Below, in pieces: positions 8,797-17,071 of a stretch of DNA of 64,000 nt. The DNA is taken from the NCBI RefSeq assembly GCF_035989305.1, contig NZ_CP108514.1, forward strand, positions 7,606,501 to 7,670,500, read 5' to 3'. Every line of letters starts with the position of its first letter. Within the stretch, counting starts at the first letter, position 1. The notes below the pieces were generated by a model. That model ran no database searches. It was not told where the DNA came from and saw only the letters and a program-made list of their open reading frames with translations. Origin of the DNA: Streptomyces sp. NBC_01233 (GTDB taxonomy: Bacteria > Actinomycetota > Actinomycetes > Streptomycetales > Streptomycetaceae). Both the position numbers and the translations under genes were made by a program.

Positions 8797-9192
8797 TTAC
8801 GCTCCGAATCGATTCTTCAGGCCTTCGAGCACGGCACTGACCAGTTCTCTGTCGACACGTTCGGCGCGCGGTATCGGTGTCCTCGCGAGGATGAGGCCGT
8901 CTTCCTCCAGCTGCGCCAGCAGGATGCGGACGACGCCCAAGGGCAGGTGCGTGTGCCCCGCCACCTCGGCCACGGACAGGAATCCGTCCGCGACCAGGTC
9001 CATGACCCGCCCCGCTTCCGGCGACAGCGTGCGTGCCGCGACCTGTCCGTTCTCCGCCCCTGTCGCCGTCACGAGCGTCGTGTGCTCGTACTCGTGGTCC
9101 GGGGGCAGCGCTCGTCCGTTCGTGATCACGAAGAGGGGGACTAACGGAGACGTCAGTTCCAGCTCTTCGTCCTGTCCGGACCCCTCAGGCAT
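8797..9192 (-). CDS. cvnC: Conservon DUF742 protein (CvnC)
   Basis: 131 residues. The C-terminal two thirds has the DUF742 winged-helix-like pattern (GRVMDLVADGFLSVAEVAGH, LPLGVVRILLAQLEEDGLI), typical for the third gene of Streptomyces conservons. DUF742 proteins associate with CvnA/CvnB at the membrane; no enzymatic activity is known. Overlaps the end of cvnB by eight bases. Confidence 0.9.
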   Translation of the reverse strand: MPEGSGQDEELELTSPLVPLFVITNGRALPPDHEYEHTTLVTATGAENGQVAARTLSPEAGRVMDLVADGFLSVAEVAGHTHLPLGVVRILLAQLEEDGLILARTPIPRAERVDRELVSAVLEGLKNRFGA

Positions 9193-10027
9193 GTCCTGTC
9201 CCCTTCGCCGGTGTCGCCGTCGCGGTCAGTCTGGGAACCACCGAGTGCAGCCGGGTGGTGAACTCCTCAATGTCACAGGCCTGTTCGGCGGCGGCCGCCA
9301 GGAAGGCGTCGGGGCCGGCGGCCAGCAGGAAGATCCAGCCGTGCTGGAACTCGATGACCGTCTGACGCCATTCCGCGTCCTCGGCGACCCCCGCGAACTG
9401 GGAGGTGACCCGGCTGTAGGCGTGGATGCCCGTCATGGCCGCGGAGATGGTGTCCGCCAGATCGCGGCTCATTCCGGTGGTCGCCCCGCGGGGAAGGCCG
9501 TCCGACCCCAGCAGCACCGCGTGCCGGGCGCCCTTGACCTCGGACACCGCCCGGTCGAGCTCGCCGAGGACGAACTTCGCGTCACCGGGGCTCTGCTGCC
9601 GGGGCGCGTTCCCCCGCGCCCCTCCGGCGTCCTCGTGGCCCACCCGCGGCGGCGAGGTGAGGTTGTTGCCCAGCCGGGCCACGAGGCGGTGCATGCGGAA
9701 GGAGATCTGCTGCATGTCCACATCAGGCGCGGCCGCGGCGGCGAGGTACGAGCCCTGCCCCGCCCCGATCAGGAAGTTCCAGCCGTGCGAGAACTCGATG
9801 ATGGTCTGGTTCCACTGCCGGTCCTTCTCCGGTCCGGCGAAGTGGGCCGTCGCCCGGCTGAGCGACTGCATTCCGGCCATGGCGGCGGAGATGGTGCGCA
9901 CATCGTTCTCGGCCAGGCCTGCCGTCGCACCGCGAGGGAGGCCGTCCGCGGACAGCAGGACGGCGTGACGTGCCCGGGGCACGTTGTCCACGATGTCCTC
10001 TAGCATCCACGACAGGTCTGCGGTCAT
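9185..10027 (-). CDS. cvnB: Double roadblock/LC7 protein (CvnB tandem fusion)
   Basis: 280 residues, about twice the usual CvnB length (~130-140). It holds two similar roadblock/LC7 domains: residues ~1-120 (ARHAVLLSADGLPRGAT, IIEFSHGWNFLIGAGQGSYL) and ~150-270 (ARHAVLLGSDGLPRGAT, VIEFQHGWIFLLAAGPDAFL), joined by a Gly/Ala/Arg/Gln linker. Roadblock proteins act as GTPase-activating or scaffold partners of MglA/CvnD-type GTPases, usually as dimers; here the dimer may be encoded in one chain. Overlaps cvnA by four bases and cvnC by eight. Confidence 0.9.
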   Translation of the reverse strand: MTADLSWMLEDIVDNVPRARHAVLLSADGLPRGATAGLAENDVRTISAAMAGMQSLSRATAHFAGPEKDRQWNQTIIEFSHGWNFLIGAGQGSYLAAAAAPDVDMQQISFRMHRLVARLGNNLTSPPRVGHEDAGGARGNAPRQQSPGDAKFVLGELDRAVSEVKGARHAVLLGSDGLPRGATTGMSRDLADTISAAMTGIHAYSRVTSQFAGVAEDAEWRQTVIEFQHGWIFLLAAGPDAFLAAAAEQACDIEEFTTRLHSVVPRLTATATPAKGTGHA

Positions 10028-11271
10028 GCGTCTTCGGGCCCTTCGAACGAGGTGGCGTCAAGGTTGCGGCCGGAGAGCGTGCCGCGTTGGAAGGCCCCCA
10101 GGCTGCGCCCGGAAGCGCGGCCCGTCTCTTCCGGGCTCCGTGGCGCCGCCCAGCTGGTGTCGGGGCGGGGGTCGGGATCGGGGACGCTGGCGATGGGCGC
10201 CTGGCGCGCGCCGCGCTTGGGCAGACCGTGCATCGTGCGCGACGGGGCGCTCTGCGGCGTGCTCTGGGGCGCACTGTGGGGCGCACCGTGGGGCGCACTG
10301 TGGGGCCGATTCTCGGAGGTGCGCCGGATGTTGCTGACCGGAGCCTCCTGGACGGGCGGTATCTCCTCCATGGTCCACAGCTCCTCGGGCAAGAGGACGA
10401 CGGCCCTGACGCCGCCGTACCGGGAGACTCCGGTGACGTCCACCTTGAAGCCGTGCTGACGTGCGATCAGTCCGATGACCGGGAGGCCGAACTTGGGCTG
10501 GGTGCCGAGCTGCGACAGGCGGGGAGTGATTTCCCCGGAGAGCAGCGCGGTCGCCCGCTGCCGGTCCTCGTCGTTCATGCTGACGCCGGCGTCGTCGATG
10601 ACGATGCACAGGTTGTTCTGGACGCGCTGGAACGTCACCTCGATCGGCGCGTCGTGCTGCGAGAAGCTGGCGGCGTTGTCGAGGAGTTCCGCCACGGCGA
10701 GCGCCACGGGCGCGACCGCGGACGCCTTGAGGGCGAGACCGGTCTGCTGCATGATCGCGACCCGGTGGAAGTTGCGGATCTGACCCTGGGCGCTGCGCAC
10801 CACGTCGTAGACGCTGGCGGGCCGGTTGCGCCGGCCGAGCGGCGCACCGCACATGACGGCGATGCCCTGGGCCTTGCGCGCCATCTGGGCGTTGGCGTGG
10901 TTGACGTCCAACAGGTCGCTGAGGACGGCATGTCCGCCGTACTTGCGCTGGATGGCGTCCAGCAGCGTCGTCTGCTCGGCGGCGAGGCTCTGCAGGAGAC
11001 TGGCGGCGCCCTTGAGGACGGACTTGGTGTTCTCCTCCGCCGCTTCCTTGGCCTCGCGGAGCGTGGCGTCCTGCTCGTTCCGGAAGGCCTGCAGCTCGGC
11101 GCGTGACGAGTGCAGGTGGCTGTCCGCCGCGAGCAGCTGGTGCCTCAGTTCGGCCTCGGTGTGCTCCTTCTTCGCCTCCAGCGCTCTGTTGCGGGCGACG
11201 AGTGCCACGACCGCGACGACGGATATCGCCGCCACCGCAACCAAGCACCACACAAGTGCGTCTCGATTCAT
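10024..11271 (-). CDS. cvnA: Conservon sensor histidine kinase-like protein (CvnA)
   Basis: 415 residues from the ATG at 11271, with GGGAAAGG upstream. An N-terminal membrane helix (ALVWCLVAVAAISVVAVVALVA) is followed by a coiled-coil with many Glu/Lys/Gln (to ~110). An HATPase-type domain follows (AELLDNAASFS as the N-box, VIDDAGVSMN as the G1-like box, KFGLPVIGLIARQHG as the G2-like box). A low-complexity Pro/His/Ser tail is expanded by tandem repeats (SAPH, GAPH, SAPQ). First gene of the conservon operon; CvnA proteins are kinase-like membrane sensors that gather CvnB-D. Confidence 0.9.
   Translation of the reverse strand: MNRDALVWCLVAVAAISVVAVVALVARNRALEAKKEHTEAELRHQLLAADSHLHSSRAELQAFRNEQDATLREAKEAAEENTKSVLKGAASLLQSLAAEQTTLLDAIQRKYGGHAVLSDLLDVNHANAQMARKAQGIAVMCGAPLGRRNRPASVYDVVRSAQGQIRNFHRVAIMQQTGLALKASAVAPVALAVAELLDNAASFSQHDAPIEVTFQRVQNNLCIVIDDAGVSMNDEDRQRATALLSGEITPRLSQLGTQPKFGLPVIGLIARQHGFKVDVTGVSRYGGVRAVVLLPEELWTMEEIPPVQEAPVSNIRRTSENRPHSAPHGAPHSAPQSTPQSAPSRTMHGLPKRGARQAPIASVPDPDPRPDTSWAAPRSPEETGRASGRSLGAFQRGTLSGRNLDATSFEGPEDA
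10245..10307. repeat. Tandem ~12-bp repeats within cvnA
   Basis: Repeated units close to GGGCGCACTGTG encode a run of SAPH/GAPH/SAPQ tetrapeptides in the CvnA tail. Length here is likely to vary between strains through slippage. Confidence 0.75.
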
Positions 11272-12032
11272 GGAAACCTTTCCCGGCGCATGACATGCGG
11301 ACGGCTGCAGATACACCTCGCGAGGCCCCGCAGCACAGCTGATCAGCACGGTTCACCTGCTGTTATGCGGAGAACGTGACGCCGATCACAATCGGTATCT
11401 GCGTAAAAACGGATCAAAATCACAGATGCCGGGATGCTATCACCGGATCTTCGCTCCCTCGGACGCCTGCCATGGGGCCGCATCCGCTCAACCCGGCCGT
11501 CACAGCAGCAGGTTGACATGGGCCTTTCGACCCCGCATCTGCCATCGGTCACCCCTTTCTCCGTTGATCCGTCAAACAGTTCTTCACGAGAGGAGCGGCA
11601 ATCCCTCACATCAATCCGAGAGGCCGTCAATCGAACCTTGGGCGGGCTTCATCGGCAGGTGGCGGCGGCGTGGCCGCGGCGCCCAGTTCATTGGTGCCGG
11701 GCGAGTGTTGGGCTTTGCACCAATGGGGAGGAGCCGCTCGGCCGCATCAGCCCAGGCGGGTTCGAACAAGGCTCGATCGGGTCAGGTGGCCTGAATCCGG
11801 TCGCATAGTTCCCGGATATAACGGGGCGAAATCCACGCGCGGGGTCATTCGAATCCCTGTGGGGTCGGGATGTGCATTCTCCCCGGATTCTTCCCAGCCA
11901 ATCCGGCCTCCGAAGCCTAATCGTCGCCGGTCAGGGCGCGGTCCAGGCGTCGGGGCGGGCTACGCAATGTGTCGGTGTGCGGCGGGTGCCACGCCCCTCC
12001 CGGATGCCGGCGGTCCCGGCACGGCCGCCTGT
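11272..12032. other. Long region without a recognised gene
   Basis: About 760 bases upstream of the conservon. It should contain the cvnA promoter, and a lower-GC stretch lies at ~11380-11440. Open frames in 11426-12122 (both strands) show no family signature. A pair of CCCCGG/CCCAG elements near 11878-11898 faintly resembles the element-end repeats but lacks a core. Confidence 0.4.
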
Positions 12033-12540
12033 TCATGGGCTGCCGGCAACGGTGGCGTGGGTGTAGTCGTCCCAGCGGGGGAGGCCGTGGTGGGTGGCGC
12101 GGGTGTGGATGCGGTCGGGTGACCTGGCGGACGTATGAGGCGTGCATCGAGCGGTTGTTGCCGTAGGAGGCGGCGAGGCGCTGGTGGAGGCGGGGTGGGA
12201 GATGGGTGGCGGACTGGGTGAGGAACCCAGTGGCGGGCGCCGGGGCTGATGCGCATGACGTCGGGGTAAAGAGTGACGGCTCCGGCGTCGGCGTAGGCGT
12301 CGACGACGGCGTCGAGCGCCTGGGGCTGGTCGCCGGCATGCGAGATGACGGGGGCGATGAGTACGCCTGCGGGCACACCGGCGGCGCGGAGAGCTGCGAT
12401 CGTCTCCAGGCCGCCGCGCGGGGGCGCGGTGTGGGGTTCGAAGGCGCGCCAGACGCGTTCGTCGAGGGAGCCGGGTGAGGTCTTGACCAGGACGCGGGCG
12501 GCGCGGGCGGCTTCGGCCTGGCTGGCCTTGGGCCCCGCTG
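12033..12540 (-). pseudogene. Rv2578c-family radical SAM protein, decayed C-terminal part
   Basis: Three minus frames read in turn give one continuous protein. First comes LVKTSPGSLDERVWRAFEPH through GVLIAPVISHAGDQPQALDA to MRISPGARHW. After a +1 shift near 12226 it continues as FLTQSATHLPPRLHQR to ASYVRQVT. After a second shift near 12118 it ends as IHTRATHHGLPRWDDYTH with a stop at 12033. This matches the C-terminal half of the actinobacterial Rv2578c-like radical SAM family. The N-terminal half with the CxxxCxxC cluster motif is absent, so the gene is truncated and doubly frameshifted. Confidence 0.75.
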
Positions 12541-12740
12541 AGCGCAGCGGCTGTTCTCACTGTCCGTGATGTGGCCCGGCGCCGTCAGGTTTGGTAGACG
12601 CCGCCTATCGGTAACCCGCGTTGCTCCGGCGTGCGGCCGACAGGCTCGTGAGGCCAGTCGATTCTCCCCACCGCTCGTTGGATGCCAAAAAGCCCAGGTC
12701 AGGGGCTCGTAAAGGGCAGGACGAGGAGATTGTCCGCATT

Positions 12741-12762
12741 ACTTCTCTCCAGGGACTCCCCA
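12741..12762. repeat. Paired CTCCCCAG-type repeats downstream of corA fragment 2
   Basis: CTCTCCAG and CTCCCCAG stand ~11 bases apart, ~75 bases beyond the fragment stop. Together with the preceding GAGGAGAT segment they resemble 39000-39041. Interpreted as the other arm of an attachment site. Confidence 0.5.
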
Positions 12763-12838
12763 GAGTCCCAAATGGGCGGTTTGTGCGGGAGGCGCGGGCG
12801 TAAATCGTGCGTGCTGGGTGAAAGGGGTGAGCCTCCAC

Positions 12839-13023
12839 TTAGAGCCAGTCCCGACGCTTGAAAATTACGTACAAACTTACGCAAACCATCCCCATCAAGC
12901 CAACCGCGAAGGGGTATCCGAAGCTCCAACCCAGTTCCGGCATGGAATCGAAGTTCATGCCGTAGATGGTGCCAACGAGCGTGGGCGCAAAGAGAATTGC
13001 TGCCCAGGCAGAGATCTTCTTGA
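12839..13023 (-). pseudogene. corA: corA 3'-end fragment 2 (internal junction)
   Basis: Encodes the CorA C-terminus (KKISAWAAILFAPTLVGT, YGMNF, FKRRDWL) with a TAA stop. It has no start codon of its own and joins non-corA sequence right after the core GAGATCTTCTTGA (13011-13023). It is more diverged from the intact corA than fragment 1 and closer to fragment 3 (TAA stop, GWSFGYP), as expected for a copy carried in by an element. Confidence 0.85.
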
Positions 13024-13190
13024 AGTCGTCGCCCGCAGGCTGCTGACCTGCGGAAATCGACGGTATAGGGGGTCCGGCCTGTGGCGATCCAACTTTCCGT
13101 CCCTTTCGCCTTGCTGCCCGCTCATGCAGCCGATTCCCCCCAGCTGTTCCCCAGCGGGGTCTCGTTCCCCCCAGATTCCCCCCAGCAGAG
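13024..13190. repeat. Element-end sequence with arm-type repeats (copy 2)
   Basis: Aligns with 4167-4334 and 39300-39470: CTGACCTGCGG, CCCTTTCGCC, then CCCCCAG/TTCCCCAG repeats starting ~113 bases from the core. Shows that elements I and II share the same end. Confidence 0.65.
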
Positions 13191-13402
13191 GCTGGCTTTG
13201 ATGGAGGATTGCGGCTGACCGGGACCGTGCTCCGGGCGACGTGAAGGGCTACGCGGCGCAGGGACCGGGAGCAGCATGACCTGACGATCGCGGACGTCGC
13301 TGCTCATCTCCGCATCCAGGTTGACTGAGGAGGCTGTGGTGTCTCTGGCCGAAGGGTCTCAGCGACCTGTTGCCGATGCCGTCGACGGCGGTCCGGTGCC
13401 GG

Positions 13403-14224
13403 TCAGCCGAGCGTTCGGGGCTCCGACACCGAGGCGGCCGGATCCCAGCCGCGCCGGGGTACGGAGTCGAGCAGCAGGCGCGTGTACGGGTGTTGCGGTG
13501 CGTCCAGTACGTGGCCGGTCGGGCCCGATTCCACGACCCTCCCCGACTTGAGCACCAGCACCTCGTCCGCGATGTGCCGGACCACTGCCAGATCGTGGGT
13601 GACGAAGAGATAGCCGATGCCCGCCTCGCGGCGGATCGTGGAGAGCAGTTCGAGGATCTGCGCCTGGATGGAGACGTCGAGCGCCGCGACCGCCTCGTCG
13701 AGGACGAGGACGCTGGGCTCCACCGCGAGGGCGCGCGCGATGGCCACACGCTGGCGCTGCCCGCCGGAGAGGCGCCGAGGCAGTGCCGAACCCTCGCGCT
13801 CGCCGAGGCCGACCTGCTCCAGGAGCTCGGCGACCCGGGCCCCGCGGGCGGTGGTGTCCAGCTGGGTGTGGAGCCGTAGGACCTCGTCCACGCATCCGGC
13901 CGCCGTGACCCGCGGGTCCAGCGAAAGGTACGGGTCCTGGAAGACCATCTGGATCTCCCGGGCCCGGGAGAGGCGTTCGGCTCGGGTGCGGACCCGCGCC
14001 GAACGGTCCCGGCCGCCGAGGCGTACCGTGCCGGCGTCCGGGCGCTCCAGGCCGACGAGCATGCGGACCGTCGTGGTTTTGCCGCTGCCGGACTCCCCGA
14101 CGAGGGCGAGGGAGGTTCCCGGTGCCAGGGTGAACGACACGTCGTCGACGGCTGCGTGGTTCCCGTACCGCTTGCACAGCCCCTCGACGACGAGTCCCTG
14201 CGTCGCGACGGTTCCGACGGTCAC
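13403..14224 (-). CDS. Peptide/nickel-type ABC transporter ATPase (DppF/OppF-like)
   Basis: 273 residues from a GTG at 14224 that overlaps the previous stop by four bases (GTGA). The ABC signatures are complete: Walker A GESGSGKTT (~residue 45), Q-loop MVFQDPY, signature LSGGQRQRVAIARAL, Walker B VLVLDEAVAALD, switch His in FVTHDLAVVRH. It has an OppF-type C-terminal end (DAPQHPYTRLLLDSVP). Powers import of an oligopeptide-like or similar solute with DppD, DppB, DppC and the lipoprotein at 17068. Last gene of the operon. Confidence 0.9.
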   Translation of the reverse strand: MTVGTVATQGLVVEGLCKRYGNHAAVDDVSFTLAPGTSLALVGESGSGKTTTVRMLVGLERPDAGTVRLGGRDRSARVRTRAERLSRAREIQMVFQDPYLSLDPRVTAAGCVDEVLRLHTQLDTTARGARVAELLEQVGLGEREGSALPRRLSGGQRQRVAIARALAVEPSVLVLDEAVAALDVSIQAQILELLSTIRREAGIGYLFVTHDLAVVRHIADEVLVLKSGRVVESGPTGHVLDAPQHPYTRLLLDSVPRRGWDPAASVSEPRTLG

Positions 14225-15225
14225 AGCGTGATCCCTTCGTCGGCGCGGTGGCATGCGGCGAGCCCGTCGCCGTACCGCGCAAGTGCGGGTGTTTCCTCGG
14301 AGCAGCGCGGCAGCGCGTGGGCGCAGCGCGCGGCGAAGGCGCAGCCGGGCGGCGCCTCGGAGAGCGAGACGGGGCGGCCGGGGATCGGCCGGGGGGCCGG
14401 TGAGCCCCGTTCGATGCGTGGGGTGCAGGCGAGCAGCCCCGCCGTGTACGGATGGCGCGGCCGGTCGAAGAGATCGTCCGTGCCCCGCGTCTCGACGATC
14501 CGACCCGCGTACATCACGTACACGCGGTCGCAGATGGCGGAGGCCAGTTCCAGGTCGTGGGTGACGAAGAGGAGGCCCGTGCCGCGCTCGGCCCGTAGCC
14601 GGGTGAGAATCGCGATGATCTCCGCCTGGGTCGTGACGTCCAGGGCCGTGGTCGGCTCGTCGGCCACGAGCAGGGCGGGTTCGGCCGCGAGCGCCGCGGC
14701 GATGACCACCCGCTGGAGCATGCCGCCGGAGAACTCGTGCGGACGGCGGCGCAGTGCGCCCCGCGGGTCCCGGATGCCGACCGCGTCGAGGAGTTCCTCG
14801 GCCCGGGCGGTGGCCTCGGCGGCGGGGGTTCCGGCGGCGCGCAGTCCCTCGGTGAGGAAGTCGCCCACCCGGCGCAGGGGGTTGACGGAGGCCCGCGGGT
14901 CCTGGAAGACCATCGCAACCTGCCGAGCCCGCAGCGCGGTCCGCTCGGTGCGGTTCATGGCGAGCACGTCCCGGCCGGCGACCCGGACCTGTCCGCTGGT
15001 GCGGGCGCCGGCGGGCAGCAGCCCGAGAACGCTGCGGCAGGCCACCGACTTGCCGGAGCCGGACTCGCCGACCAGGCCGACCGTCTCGCCGGGCAGTACC
15101 CGCAGGCTGACCCCGTCCAGGATCGGCCGGGCCGCCTTGTCGTCCGGCAGGCGGATGCCGAGCCCGTCGATCTCCAGGACGGGCGGACCGCCGGCCGGTG
15201 TCTTCTCCTCGGTCATGGTGTTCAC
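14221..15225 (-). CDS. Peptide/nickel-type ABC transporter ATPase (DppD/OppD-like)
   Basis: 334 residues. Walker A GESGSGKSVA, MVFQDPRASV Q-loop, signature FSGGMLQRVVIAAAL, Walker B LLVADEPTTALD, FVTHDLELA switch. The C-terminal oligopeptide-transporter extension has cysteines (GCAFAARCAHALPRCSEE), where OppD/DppD family proteins bind an iron-sulfur cluster. Four-base overlaps or near-overlaps with its neighbours indicate coupled translation. Confidence 0.9.
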   Translation of the reverse strand: MNTMTEEKTPAGGPPVLEIDGLGIRLPDDKAARPILDGVSLRVLPGETVGLVGESGSGKSVACRSVLGLLPAGARTSGQVRVAGRDVLAMNRTERTALRARQVAMVFQDPRASVNPLRRVGDFLTEGLRAAGTPAAEATARAEELLDAVGIRDPRGALRRRPHEFSGGMLQRVVIAAALAAEPALLVADEPTTALDVTTQAEIIAILTRLRAERGTGLLFVTHDLELASAICDRVYVMYAGRIVETRGTDDLFDRPRHPYTAGLLACTPRIERGSPAPRPIPGRPVSLSEAPPGCAFAARCAHALPRCSEETPALARYGDGLAACHRADEGITL

Positions 15226-16121
15226 CGTTCACGCCTCGCGATCCGGTCGGCGAGTCCCTCGCCGACGATGCCGAACGCCACCACGGCGAGCACGATGCAC
15301 GCCGAGGGGGCCAGGGCGGGCAGCATCGCCCCCTGCTGGACGGCCGACTGGCCTTCGTTGATCATGGCTCCCCAGTCGGCGGTCGGCGGTTGCACGCCGA
15401 AGCCGAGGAAGGAGAGCGCCGCCAGGTCCATCAGCGCGTATCCGAAGTTCATCGCGGACTGGGCGAAGACGGTCGGGGCGATGTTCGGCAGCAGGTGGCG
15501 CAGGCAGACGTTCCAGCCGGAGAAGCCCTGCACCCGGTACGACTCGATGTACGGGCGGGCCTTCTCCTGGCGTGCGATCCCGCGCACCAGCCGTCCCACG
15601 TACGGCGTGTAGGCCACCGACATGGCGATCACCGGTGCGGTCATGCCGGAGCCGACGGCGGACACGAGCAGGATCGCGAGCAGCAGGCCGGGGATCGCGA
15701 AGGCCATGTCCATCGAGCGGGACAGGACCGAGTCCGCCCAGCCGCCGCGCCAGGACGCCACGACGCCGAGCAGGGTGCCGAGGAGGGTGGAGACCACGAC
15801 GACGAGCAGCGGGCCGAGCAATCCGGTGCGGGCGCCGTGGATCAGCCGGGACAGGACGTCCCGCCCGGACTGGTCGGTGCCGAGCAGGTGCTCGGCGGAG
15901 GTTCCGGCTAGCGGCGAGGTGAGGTCGAGGACCTCGGGGTCGTACGGGGAGAGGACGGGGGCGAGCACGGCGACCAGGACGAGTGCGGCGAGCACCGCGA
16001 CCGAGGCCGTGAACATCGGGCCCTGGCCGAGCCTGCGCAGGAAGCGCAGGCTCGGCCGACGGCGCAGCGGCGTGGGCGCCGCGCCGGCCGGGGAGGCCGC
16101 GGAGGGTGTGGTGAGGGTCAT
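15222..16121 (-). CDS. ABC transporter permease (DppC-like)
   Basis: 299 residues from the ATG at 16121 overlapping the DppB stop (ATGA). An N-terminal Pro/Arg-rich cytoplasmic part leads to a first helix (FTASVAVLAALVLVAVLAP). The periplasmic signature EHLLGTDQSGRDVLSRLIHG is the typical OppC/DppC motif. About five further helices follow, with the EAA-type loop at SYRVQGFSGWNVCLRHLLPN. Forms the translocation pore with DppB. Confidence 0.9.
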   Translation of the reverse strand: MTLTTPSAASPAGAAPTPLRRRPSLRFLRRLGQGPMFTASVAVLAALVLVAVLAPVLSPYDPEVLDLTSPLAGTSAEHLLGTDQSGRDVLSRLIHGARTGLLGPLLVVVVSTLLGTLLGVVASWRGGWADSVLSRSMDMAFAIPGLLLAILLVSAVGSGMTAPVIAMSVAYTPYVGRLVRGIARQEKARPYIESYRVQGFSGWNVCLRHLLPNIAPTVFAQSAMNFGYALMDLAALSFLGFGVQPPTADWGAMINEGQSAVQQGAMLPALAPSACIVLAVVAFGIVGEGLADRIARRER

Positions 16122-17071
16122 GAGGAGCCTTCCCCGTGGAGGGACAGCCGGGGATCGATGAGGGGAGCGAGCAGGTCCACGGCGAGGTTCACCAGGACGA
16201 AGGCCGTCACGCTGAGCAGCGTGATCGCCTGGACGACGGCGAAGTCCTTGGCGGTCACCGACTGCACGAGCAGGGAGCCGAGCCCGGGCACGTCGAAAGC
16301 GGTCTCGACGATCGAGGTGCTGATGAGCAGCCCGGCGAGCATCGTGCCGCCGACGGTGACGACCGGACCCAGGGCGTTGCGCAGCACGTGCTTGCGGACC
16401 ACGGTCCGCGGTGCGACACCGCGGGCGTGGGACACCTCGACGTGCTCGCGGCCGAGCTCGTCGAGCATCGCCGAGCGGGTCACCCGGGCGAGCAGACCCG
16501 CGAAGGTCAGCGCCAGGGCGAAGGCCGGCAGCGTCAGGTGGTACAGCCGGTCCGAGAAGCCCACGGGAGTGCCGCCCGGCCCCGGGAACCAGCCCAATTG
16601 GACGGCGAAGAGTGATACGAGCCCGATGGCGGTGACGAACGAGGGGGTCGCCGTGGCCACGCCGGTGACGACGAGCACCGCGCGGTCCAGCACGCCGGGC
16701 CGCAGCGCTGCGAGGATGCCGCCCGCCACACCGAGAACGGCGACCAGCAGGGCCGCGTACCCGACGAGCACGGCGGTCCCGGGCAGCCGGGAGCCGATGA
16801 GTTCGGTGACGTCCTGGTGGAACTGCGCGGAGCGGCCGAAGTCGCCGCGCAGGACACCGCCCAGCCACTTCACGTACTGCACTGGCAGCGGGTCGTTCAG
16901 GTGGTACTGGGCGCGCAGGGCCGCCACGGCCTCAGGGGTCGCGGGGCGGCCGTGGAGCAGGAACGACACCGGGTCGCCGGGGGCCAGGTGGATGGAGCCG
17001 AAGACCACGAGAGAGGTCACGAACAGCACCGTCACCAGGCCGAGGAGCCGTCCGACGAGGTAGCGGGTCAT
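16118..17071 (-). CDS. ABC transporter permease (DppB-like)
   Basis: 317 residues from the ATG at 17071, which overlaps the binding-protein stop (ATGA). Begins with the family pattern TRYLVGRLLGLVTVLFVTS, followed by APGDPV, the ATPSFVTAIGL helix and the permease loop HVEVSHARGVAPRTVVRKHV with LRNALGPV. Six membrane segments can be traced. Pairs with DppC. Confidence 0.9.
   Translation of the reverse strand: MTRYLVGRLLGLVTVLFVTSLVVFGSIHLAPGDPVSFLLHGRPATPEAVAALRAQYHLNDPLPVQYVKWLGGVLRGDFGRSAQFHQDVTELIGSRLPGTAVLVGYAALLVAVLGVAGGILAALRPGVLDRAVLVVTGVATATPSFVTAIGLVSLFAVQLGWFPGPGGTPVGFSDRLYHLTLPAFALALTFAGLLARVTRSAMLDELGREHVEVSHARGVAPRTVVRKHVLRNALGPVVTVGGTMLAGLLISTSIVETAFDVPGLGSLLVQSVTAKDFAVVQAITLLSVTAFVLVNLAVDLLAPLIDPRLSLHGEGSS

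Larger units (their letters stand above)
4154..13023. mobile_element. Putative integrated element I (conservon element)
   Basis: Bounded by two direct copies of the core GAGATCTTCTTGA (4154-4166 and 13011-13023), each joined to a corA 3' fragment. Carries an enoyl-CoA hydratase, a P450, a conservon and a radical-SAM relic. No integrase was found inside, so if mobile it would depend on a recombinase in trans. Inferred from junctions only. Confidence 0.5.

Noticed and set aside
11917..12378. Separate overlapping hypothetical proteins on the minus strand
   Set aside because: The frames are successive parts of one decayed radical-SAM gene.
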